DNA of 64,000 bases from Uliginosibacterium aquaticum (GTDB taxonomy: Bacteria; Pseudomonadota; Gammaproteobacteria; Burkholderiales; Rhodocyclaceae). Location: contig NZ_JABCSC020000001.1 of the NCBI RefSeq assembly GCF_012972705.2, positions 248,001-312,000 of the forward strand, given 5' to 3'. The notes beneath the pieces were generated by a model. The model saw only the letters and a list, made by a program, of their open reading frames with translations. It did not search any database and was not told the origin of the DNA. This document shows, piece by piece, positions 34,301-39,422 of the stretch. Position 1 is the stretch's first letter; every line of letters begins with the position of its first letter. Both the position numbers and the translations under genes were made by a program.

Positions 34301-35304
34301 TTGCCAGCAAGGGCAAGGAGGCCGATGCCAAACTCGCCACGATGTACCTCTCGCGCATGCAATATGCGTATGGTCCGGATGAGGCGGAGTGGGGCCAGAA
34401 GCTCGAAGGCGTGAATCTGTATGCCGAGAACCTGAAGGGGGTGGAGGCCGCGCTGCTGGCACGCTCGTCCAACCTCTACGGCATGCTCACCACCGACGAT
34501 CCCTTCCAGTATCTGGGCGGGCTGGGGCAGGCGGTGCGCCATCTCACCGGCAAGGCGCCGGAACTCCTGATCTCCAATCTGCGCGATCCGCGGGCAGCGC
34601 GTACCGAGACGGCCGCTGGTTTTCTCTCGACAGAACTGCGCACACGCAACTTCCATCCGGGCTGGATCGAGGGCATGAAGGCCGAGGGCTATTCCGGCGC
34701 GCTGAACATGCTCGACTCGATCAACAACTTCTGGGGCTGGACCGCGACTGCGCCGGAGATCGTGCGCGACGATCAGTGGCAGGAATTCGCCGAGGTCTAC
34801 GTCAAGGACAAGTACAAGATGGGGCTCGACAAGTGGTTCGAGCAGCACGCGCCGCAGGCCCAGGCCCAGATGATCGAACGCATGCTGGAAGCCGCGCGCA
34901 AGGATTACTGGCAGACCGATGCGGCCACCCTCAAGCAGCTTGCCCAGCGTTATCAGAACCTGTCGAAGCGCTTCGACATTCATAGCGACAACGCCGCCTT
35001 CCGCGACTTCGTAGCGGCCAAGGCGCCGGCGCCCACGCCGGGCTTTGGCCTGCAGGCCACGACGGCGGGTGCGGCTGCGCCCGCATCCCCGGCGCCGGCG
35101 CCTCAGCAAGCACCCGAGCCGGTGCCGGCCCCGCCGCCGGTACAGGGCATGAAGCTCGAAAAGGTCGAGCCGCCAGCCTTGCCGCCGGCCTCGCTGGCCT
35201 GGCTGTTCGGGGGGGCCTTGATGCTCCTGGCCTTTGGCGGCGGTGCGCTGCGCAGCTTCCTGACGACTTCTTCCAACCCAGCTCTTCGCAAGGTAACTGT
35301 ATGA
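31324..35304 (+). CDS. hmuS: CobN-like HmuS protein, membrane-anchored periplasmic haem-processing enzyme
   Basis: 1326 aa. It resembles the large subunit of cobaltochelatase (CobN) and magnesium chelatase H: AAIYHSTKESLNHFYMAAYLW, then HYGTHGTQEWTPGKERG with the conserved His pair. Unlike CobN it has a signal peptide (cleaved near residue 28, SPVSAA), a Pro/Ala-rich linker (about 1240-1285) and a C-terminal membrane helix (about 1288-1308), so it works tethered in the periplasm. These are features of HmuS of haem-uptake loci (first named in Porphyromonas hmuYRSTUV; Bacteroides HmuS has been reported to take iron out of haem). No cobalamin genes are near. It starts one base after the receptor stop and overlaps the next gene by four bases. 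Confidence 0.85.
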   Translation: MPVLLKFLRAGLALASLTLLVGVSPVSAAVPKVAWLTAAPAPAGKFEVLSRAAREQGFELEARYLEKLDEAGLARFANTADLLIVDTPRPGLLEFMLGKLGPQWSERKGARLLLDDERVEARGLDAALASELRRYVSNGGRRNLEAAAQLIAARVFKLRSAEGIAPLQLMPAAAYYHPKLAESVTTRADEALAVSGKPGQPVVGVAIHQSYVSAVDSAYVDTLVADIERLGGRALVFYTPMMVEDAFLKMAAPGGKRIVDVLVNNQIMYDAGGRRAEFEKIGVPVIQAIPYRRGDTADWQADPQGMRLIDLPFYLVQSEIAGSMDPLIASAIAKQSGKVEAIAPQVRAIAAKAMNLAQLRRTANADKRVAILFYNYPPGEKNLSASFLNLPKSLANTLAAMKAAGYRTETLDEDALTRDLGRLLTAFYRDDQLQPLLDAGLAAWLPMADYKRWFATQAPALREQVIARWGEPEKSAMAYRYKGEAGFVIPRLQLGNVSFMPVPPRGERKEDHEAAIYHSTKESLNHFYMAAYLWARSNRDALVHYGTHGTQEWTPGKERGLSMDDQPFVVLGDIPVVYPYIVDDVGEALQAKRRGRATIISHQTPSFRPAGLHTELNAMHDQLHTWLQQDEGGVKEALKRDLLRTGAKMHLFEDMGWTPARAEADFANWINALHDHLHALAAQLQPYGLHAFGLNKSDELRLYTVMSMLGNDFYKRVEPEDPQEVFAVDYEKLAASKPFALLRHHLIEGAATSEIRNAALREDVERAKVLWTSLDATPETTGLLAGLNGEFIPTSTGGDPVRNTDSLPTGRNLYGFDPSKIPTKAAWEAGQQATEAMLIEYRQRHGKYPQKLAYSLWSVETMRHAGVLEAQALAALGVRPKWDQGGRLSGVELIPAKELKRPRVDVVLSATGLYRDHFPNVMKWLAEAVKLAAAQSEPDNAVRAASNAIRAALAGKGVSEAKLATLADTRIFSNQSGAYGTGLNEATLASDSFASKGKEADAKLATMYLSRMQYAYGPDEAEWGQKLEGVNLYAENLKGVEAALLARSSNLYGMLTTDDPFQYLGGLGQAVRHLTGKAPELLISNLRDPRAARTETAAGFLSTELRTRNFHPGWIEGMKAEGYSGALNMLDSINNFWGWTATAPEIVRDDQWQEFAEVYVKDKYKMGLDKWFEQHAPQAQAQMIERMLEAARKDYWQTDAATLKQLAQRYQNLSKRFDIHSDNAAFRDFVAAKAPAPTPGFGLQATTAGAAAPASPAPAPQQAPEPVPAPPPVQGMKLEKVEPPALPPASLAWLFGGALMLLAFGGGALRSFLTTSSNPALRKVTV

Positions 35305-35798
35305 CCCCGAATCCGCTCGAAACCATGATGTATGACATCGGCCAGCTCTTTCTGCTGCCGGTGCTGCTGCTGATCGCCATCCTGTTCCTCTACGCCTTCT
35401 GGGCGCTCGGCGAGTTCTGCCTCCAGGCCTGGCTGCGCACCCGCCATCAGCCGGCCAGCGGCCGTGGCTATGCCTTGATCGCGCACGCAAAAGCCCATCG
35501 ATTGCAGGATCCGGAAGCCCTCGACGTGGCGGCCCACAAGCTGCTCGAGAAGGCTCGCATCGCCACCCGCGTGGCGCCGATGTTGGGGCTGGTGGCGACC
35601 ATGATCCCGATGGGCCCGGCGCTGCGTTCGCTGTCGGACGGCAATCTCGGCAATGTCGGCATGAGTCTGACCATCGCCTTCTCGGCGGTGATTCTGGCCC
35701 TGATCGCGGCCTCGATCACCTTTCTGGTCGTGGGCGTGCGCCGCCGTTGGCTGGCCGAGGAGATGGTGTGGCTGAACCAGCAACAGGTGAGCGCATGA
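35301..35798 (+). CDS. MotA/TolQ/ExbB-like proton-channel protein of the haem operon
   Basis: 165 aa with three membrane helices (about 15-40, 92-115, 122-147). The region MLGLVATMIPMGPALRSLSDG matches the TolQ/ExbB channel core (TPMLGLLGTVxGM type). It is shorter than the true ExbB at 45383-46108. The start overlaps the hmuS stop (ATGA) and its own stop overlaps the DUF2149 start. In hmu-type loci such a protein pairs with DUF2149; together they may form a dedicated energy-coupling unit for HmuS or the receptor. Confidence 0.82.
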   Translation: MTPNPLETMMYDIGQLFLLPVLLLIAILFLYAFWALGEFCLQAWLRTRHQPASGRGYALIAHAKAHRLQDPEALDVAAHKLLEKARIATRVAPMLGLVATMIPMGPALRSLSDGNLGNVGMSLTIAFSAVILALIAASITFLVVGVRRRWLAEEMVWLNQQQVSA

Positions 35799-36205
35799 AC
35801 GCGCCCGAGGCGGCCATCGAGCAGGCTGTGGCGGCCCAGCCGGCCGTGCGCCGGGCGCGCACCTCGAGCTTCCTGCATGAGGACGAAGGTGATGACCCGA
35901 TTCTGTCGGTGGTGAACCTGATCGACGTGTTCCTCGTGATCATCGCCGCCCTGCTGGTGAGCGTGGCGCAGAGCCCGGCCAATCCCTTCGGCGCGGAAAA
36001 CGTCACCGTCATCAAGAATCCCGGCAAACCAGACATGGAAATCACCATGAAGGAAGGCCAGAAGATCACCCGCTACCAGGCCAAGGGCCAGATCGGCAGC
36101 GGCGATGGAGAGAAGGCCGGAGTGGCTTACCGGCTCAAGGATGGCTCGATGGTGTACGTGCCCGAGGGCACGGGCGGTGAGCCCGCAGCAGCAGTTCAAC
36201 CCTGA
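35795..36205 (+). CDS. DUF2149-family membrane protein of the haem operon
   Basis: 136 aa. One membrane helix near residues 40-62 (VNLIDVFLVIIAALLVSV) with a preceding acidic stretch DEGDDPILSVVNLIDVF; the Asp in the helix and this layout recall ExbD/TolR, whose single helix carries the proton-accepting Asp. The C-terminal part is periplasmic. The start at 35795 overlaps the ExbB-like stop by four bases and is preferred over the longer frame. DUF2149 with an ExbB-like partner suggests an ExbBD-like motor private to this operon. That role is inference. Confidence 0.8.
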   Translation: MNAPEAAIEQAVAAQPAVRRARTSSFLHEDEGDDPILSVVNLIDVFLVIIAALLVSVAQSPANPFGAENVTVIKNPGKPDMEITMKEGQKITRYQAKGQIGSGDGEKAGVAYRLKDGSMVYVPEGTGGEPAAAVQP

Positions 36206-36273
36206 CGTTTTTTACCCGCAGTTCAATCCGCAGTGATCTCGCAGTGATCCGAAATTCCCCAAGGAGTGAGCAG

Positions 36274-36573
36274 ATGAACAACCTGGACCCCGACTTCGCC
36301 GAAGCCCGCCCTGCCGTGCTGATGGCGGCCGCGCTGCATCTTCTGAGCTGCTCCGCCGCCCACGGCATGAGCAGCGCCAAGGCCCGCGCCCTGGTGCAGC
36401 ACCTCAATACGCTGGCCGAGCGGCCGGATACCGATCCGCTGCTGGCGCGCACTTGCGATGAGCTGGCCGATGTGTGGCATCGCCTCGGCAACGAACTGGA
36501 GGCACGCAAGACTGAAGAAGCCGCCCAGCGTCGAGCCCTGGCCGAGCGCGGCCAGCACGCCGTGCTGCACTGA
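36274..36573 (+). CDS. Unrecognised 99-aa protein in the haem operon
   Basis: 99 aa from ATG 36274, which has AAGGAG (36261-36266) seven bases upstream; an in-frame ATG ten codons earlier lacks this. The protein is helical and rich in Ala, Leu and Glu, with two His-containing stretches (AALHLLSCSAAHGM near 24-37 and DVWHRLGNELEARKTEE near 70-86). No signal peptide or membrane helix. I do not recognise a family. It lies between DUF2149 and hemP with short gaps (68 and 10 bases), so it is co-transcribed. A cytoplasmic haem-handling role is possible but unproven. Confidence 0.65.
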   Translation: MNNLDPDFAEARPAVLMAAALHLLSCSAAHGMSSAKARALVQHLNTLAERPDTDPLLARTCDELADVWHRLGNELEARKTEEAAQRRALAERGQHAVLH

Positions 36574-36583
36574 GGAGACGCCC

Positions 36584-36775
36584 ATGAGCACCGCACTCGC
36601 TCCCGCGCTGCCCTTGCCGCGCAACGTCCCCGCCGCAGCTTCCCTGCCTGCCAGCGAAACCATCGTTTCCAGCCGCAGTCTGCTCGGTGGCGCCAGTACC
36701 TTGGTCATCGAGCATCAGGGCATGCATTACACCCTGCGGGCCACGCGCAACGGAAAGCTGATTCTCACCAAGTGA
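36584..36775 (+). CDS. hemP: HemP/HmuP haemin-uptake protein
   Basis: 63 aa. The C-terminal 35 residues carry the HemP pattern: SSRSLLGGASTLVIEHQG, then YTLRATRNGKLILTK. HemP (HmuP) is a small protein found in haem-uptake loci and in several proteobacteria is needed to activate haem-receptor gene expression with Fur or Irr. GAGGAG at 36572-36577 overlaps the preceding stop and gives the start. Being last in the hmuR-hmuS operon, it is strong support for haem as the substrate of the whole unit and may act in autoregulation. Confidence 0.9.
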   Translation: MSTALAPALPLPRNVPAAASLPASETIVSSRSLLGGASTLVIEHQGMHYTLRATRNGKLILTK

Positions 36776-36789
36776 GTCAATGAATGACT

Positions 36790-36866
36790 GCCGCAGCCTT
36801 CTTTGCAGGATGGGGAATGCTGCGGCCATGAACATCCATCCTGCATGGCAGGGCGTGTTGACGCCC
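36790..36866 (+). ncRNA. Interleaved stems (pseudoknot-like) in the leader of the orphan S4 gene
   Basis: Stem A: GCCGCAGC (36790-36797) with GCTGCGGC (36819-36826). Stem B: TGCAGGATGG (36804-36813) with CCATCCTGCA (36836-36845). The order A-B-A'-B' means they form either an H-type pseudoknot (connecting loops 6, 5 and 9 nt, sterically reasonable) or alternative folds. A third hairpin GGGCGT-gttg-ACGCCC (36851-36866) follows, then AAGGAG (36888-36893) for the S4 start. S4 of E. coli represses its own operon through an mRNA pseudoknot, so autoregulation is a fitting hypothesis. Confidence 0.55.
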
Positions 36867-36903
36867 CGTCATCCACATGCCCTTTGCAAGGAGTGAAACA
36901 AAT

Positions 36904-37515
36904 ATGTCCCGTTACACCGGCCCCCGTCTCAAAGTCATGCGTGCGCTCGGCGTTGATCTCCCCGGCCTGTCGCGCAAGACCATCGCCGATCGCGATCAGC
37001 GCCCCGGCCAGCACGGCGCCAAGCAGCAACGCAAGTCCGGTTACGGCCTGCAGCTGCTCGAAAAGCAGAAGTTGCGCTTCAACTACGGCCTCACCGAGCG
37101 CCAGATGCGCATCCTGGTGACCGATGCGCGGCGTTCGCGCGATTCCGCCGGCGCCAAGCTCGCCGAGCTGCTGGAGCGGCGTCTGGATAACGTGGTCTTC
37201 CGCGCCGGCTTTGCGGGCTCCATCCCGGCCTCCCGCCAGCTGGTCAATCACAGTCATGTGCTGGTCAATGGCAAGCCGGTGAACATCCCGTCCTTCCGCA
37301 CCCGTGTCGGTGATGTCATCAGCATCCGTCCGAAGAGCCGCGAGCTGCTGGTGGTGAAAGCCAGTCTCGCCGATCTGGCGCTGACGCGTCCCGAATGGCT
37401 GGCTTTTGACGAGGCCAAGGCCGAGGCCACCGTCAGCCATCTGCCGGATATCGCTGACATTCCCTTCCCGCTGGAAATGCAGCTGGTGGTCGAGTACTAC
37501 GCCCAACGTCTCTGA
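36904..37515 (+). CDS. rpsD: Ribosomal protein S4, orphan paralogue outside the ribosomal operon
   Basis: 203 aa. Begins MSRYTGPRLKVMRALGVDLP and has the S4 signature RPGQHGAKQQRKSGYGLQLLEKQKLRFNYG, the LLERRLDNVVFRAGF motif and an S4 RNA-binding domain (SRQLVNHSHVLVNGKPVNIP). S4 nucleates assembly of the 30S subunit. The usual rpsD lies with rpsM, rpsK, rpoA and rplQ; none is here, so this is probably an extra copy. It contains no cysteine at all, so it cannot form the S4 zinc site found in some bacteria. It sits between hemP and iron-linked genes, which suggests expression under iron or metal limitation. Start supported by AAGGAG at 36888-36893. Confidence 0.9.
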   Translation: MSRYTGPRLKVMRALGVDLPGLSRKTIADRDQRPGQHGAKQQRKSGYGLQLLEKQKLRFNYGLTERQMRILVTDARRSRDSAGAKLAELLERRLDNVVFRAGFAGSIPASRQLVNHSHVLVNGKPVNIPSFRTRVGDVISIRPKSRELLVVKASLADLALTRPEWLAFDEAKAEATVSHLPDIADIPFPLEMQLVVEYYAQRL

Positions 37516-37611
37516 TTCCGCTGCAGGGCCAAGCCGCTCGTTGGCGAGTACGCCATGCCTTGCCACTGTCAGTGGCAGGTCTTCGCGATCGGCTTGAGCC
37601 TGTAACGGAAT
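37515..37611 (+). ncRNA. Branched, three-way-junction-like RNA element before the DUF2325 gene
   Basis: A closing helix is built from three perfectly paired blocks: ATTCCG (37515-37520)/CGGAAT (37606-37611), CAGG (37524-37527)/CCTG (37599-37602) and AAGCCG (37531-37536)/CGGCTT (37590-37595), separated by two symmetric 3x3 internal loops. Inside are two hairpins: CTCG-ttgg-CGAG (37537-37548) and TGCCAC-tgtca-GTGGCA (37561-37577). The element begins at the S4 stop codon and ends 41 bases before the DUF2325 ATG. I do not recognise a known riboswitch class. There is no T tract. Confidence 0.5.
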
Positions 37612-37651
37612 GGGCACTCTGGCCCGTGGCGTCACGATTGGAGGACTTCTC

Positions 37652-38920
37652 ATGTTCAGCACCCACTTCATCAAGCAGACCTTCACCACGGCCGTCCAGC
37701 CGGTGGTGCTGAAACAGGGTTCGAAGCGGCGCCGGCTGTGGGAGCTGGCCTCGCATGTGCATTGCCCGGTGATCGGGGTGTGTCTGCCCATGGCAGCGCT
37801 GCGCCGGCTAGTCGTGAAGGCCGCACCGGAGATGGCGCGGCTGGATGACTATGCCCTGCACTCGGCGGCCGTGCAGATGGGGCGTAGCCGCAACCGGCTG
37901 GCCGAATCGATTCAGGATGAGCTTGATCAACGCCACGCCACCATCGTGAAGGCACTGCGCCGCCTGCCGGATCGGGTAAGCCTGGAGGCGGCCTGGCAAG
38001 AGGCGGTGACGGCGGGCGAAATTGCCGGCGCGCTGTGGGCCACGCTGACCCATCCGGCCTGTGATCCGATCCTGGCGGAAGTCATCAGCCAGCAGATGCA
38101 CATGATCCAGCATCAGGCGGGGGCATCGTTGCGCCTCGATATTGCGCATTACCGTGCCCTGCAGGAAGAGAACGCGGCACTCGCCCGCAGCCTGGCGACT
38201 GCTCAGCAGCGCTGCGAGCGCCAGAGCCAGGAGAAGGCTGGTGAGCTCGAGCAATTGCAGGCTCAGCTGATCCGCACGCGCAGTGAAGTCATTAGTCGTG
38301 ACACCGAGCTCGGCGCGCTGCGCGAAGAACTCGAAGCCCTGCGCGCAGCGGTGCCGGATCAGGCCGCACGGCGACGCCTGGAACACCAGCTGATGTATCA
38401 GGAAGAGCGCAATGCGCGCCTGTGCCTCGAGAATGCCCGCCTGCGCAAGGAGCTGGACGCCGCCTTGAGTGCCCCGGCGCCCAGTGTGGCTCTTGCCAAC
38501 GCGAGCGTGTTGCCGGACGAAGTGGCGCCGGAGGCTTCGCTGGAAGGCCATCGCATTCTCTGTGTGGGCGGCCGCGAGAATGTGGTGGTGGTCTATCGCA
38601 AGCTCATCGAGCAGGCAGGGGGGCAGTTCCTGCACCACGATGGCGGTGTGGAGGATCGCTTCGGCCAGCTCGACTCGGCGCTCGGCGCGGCTGATCTGGT
38701 GATCTGCCAGACTGGCTGCATCAGTCACAACGCCTATTGGCGCGTGAAGGATCACTGCAAGCGCACCGGCAAGCGCTGTGCCTTCGTCGAGAATCCCAGT
38801 GCGGCGGGGTTGGCCCGCGGCCTGCGCTGCCTGCTGAGCGACGCGCTTGTAGAGAGCCAGGATGAGGTCCAGACTGCAGTAAGCGGCAGCGCGATGACTG
38901 CCGGCATGCAGCAGACCTGA
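37652..38920 (+). CDS. DUF2325-family protein with coiled coil
   Basis: 422 aa. The N-terminal half is helical; residues about 165-285 form a coiled coil (EENAALARSLATAQQRCERQ, then repeated EL/LE patterns). Residues about 305-400 are the DUF2325 domain: HRILCVGGRENVVVVYRKLIEQAGG, then FLHHDGG, DLVICQTGCISHNAYWRVKD and CAFVENPSAAGLARGL, a Rossmann-like fold with conserved Cys and His. GGAGG (37640-37644) lies seven bases before the ATG. DUF2325 has no assigned reaction. It is followed after 11 bases by a bacterioferritin-like gene, so a link to iron storage or redox state is inferred. Confidence 0.75.
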   Translation: MFSTHFIKQTFTTAVQPVVLKQGSKRRRLWELASHVHCPVIGVCLPMAALRRLVVKAAPEMARLDDYALHSAAVQMGRSRNRLAESIQDELDQRHATIVKALRRLPDRVSLEAAWQEAVTAGEIAGALWATLTHPACDPILAEVISQQMHMIQHQAGASLRLDIAHYRALQEENAALARSLATAQQRCERQSQEKAGELEQLQAQLIRTRSEVISRDTELGALREELEALRAAVPDQAARRRLEHQLMYQEERNARLCLENARLRKELDAALSAPAPSVALANASVLPDEVAPEASLEGHRILCVGGRENVVVVYRKLIEQAGGQFLHHDGGVEDRFGQLDSALGAADLVICQTGCISHNAYWRVKDHCKRTGKRCAFVENPSAAGLARGLRCLLSDALVESQDEVQTAVSGSAMTAGMQQT

Positions 38921-38931
38921 CGGAGCCCCCT

Positions 38932-39387
38932 ATGAACAAGAGCGATACCAAGAAAGCCATTGCCGCACTCAACCGCATCATGGAAACCGAGCTGGCGGGC
39001 GTAGTGCGCTACACCCACTACTCCTTGATGGTGTACGGCTACAACCGCATCCCGATCGTCTCCTGGCTCAAGGACAACGCTTCGGAAGGGCTTGCCCATG
39101 CCCACAAGGCCGGTGAGCTGGTGACGCTGATGGGGGGCCATCCTTCACTGAAGATTGGCGCCCTGCTGGAAACCGAGCAGCACGACATTGGCGACATCCT
39201 GCGCGAGAGCCTTGAGCACGAGAAGAACGCGCTGGCGGGCTACTACGAGCTGCTCAAGATCACCGAAGGCAAATCGGTGCTGCTCGAGGAATATGCCCGC
39301 GAGATGATCGTGGCCGAAGAGCTGCATCTGGATGAAGTGAACAAGATGCTGCGCAAGCCCGGCGACCTGGACCCCTTCCACGACTGA
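38932..39387 (+). CDS. Bacterioferritin-like ferritin-family protein
   Basis: 151 aa four-helix-bundle protein. Glu20 (in NRIMETELAGVVRY), Glu52 and His56 (ASEGLAHAHKAGEL), a Glu in LEHEKNALAGYY and the pair in AEELHLDEVN correspond to the di-iron ferroxidase ligands of bacterioferritin. By eye no Met stands at the position of the haem-binding Met52 of E. coli Bfr (Leu54 here), so haem binding is doubtful. It would oxidise and store iron, protecting the cell after uptake by the systems upstream. It follows DUF2325 by 11 bases, in one message. Usual Bfr length is about 155 aa. Confidence 0.87.
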   Translation: MNKSDTKKAIAALNRIMETELAGVVRYTHYSLMVYGYNRIPIVSWLKDNASEGLAHAHKAGELVTLMGGHPSLKIGALLETEQHDIGDILRESLEHEKNALAGYYELLKITEGKSVLLEEYAREMIVAEELHLDEVNKMLRKPGDLDPFHD

Positions 39388-39422
39388 TGACCGCACCGGC
39401 GGCTGGCGCCGCCAGCCGTCCA

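Noticed and set aside
31324-35304. CobN-like protein as cobaltochelatase for cobalamin synthesis
   Set aside because: It has a signal peptide and C-terminal anchor, no CobS, CobT or other cobalamin genes nearby, and sits with a haem receptor and HemP.
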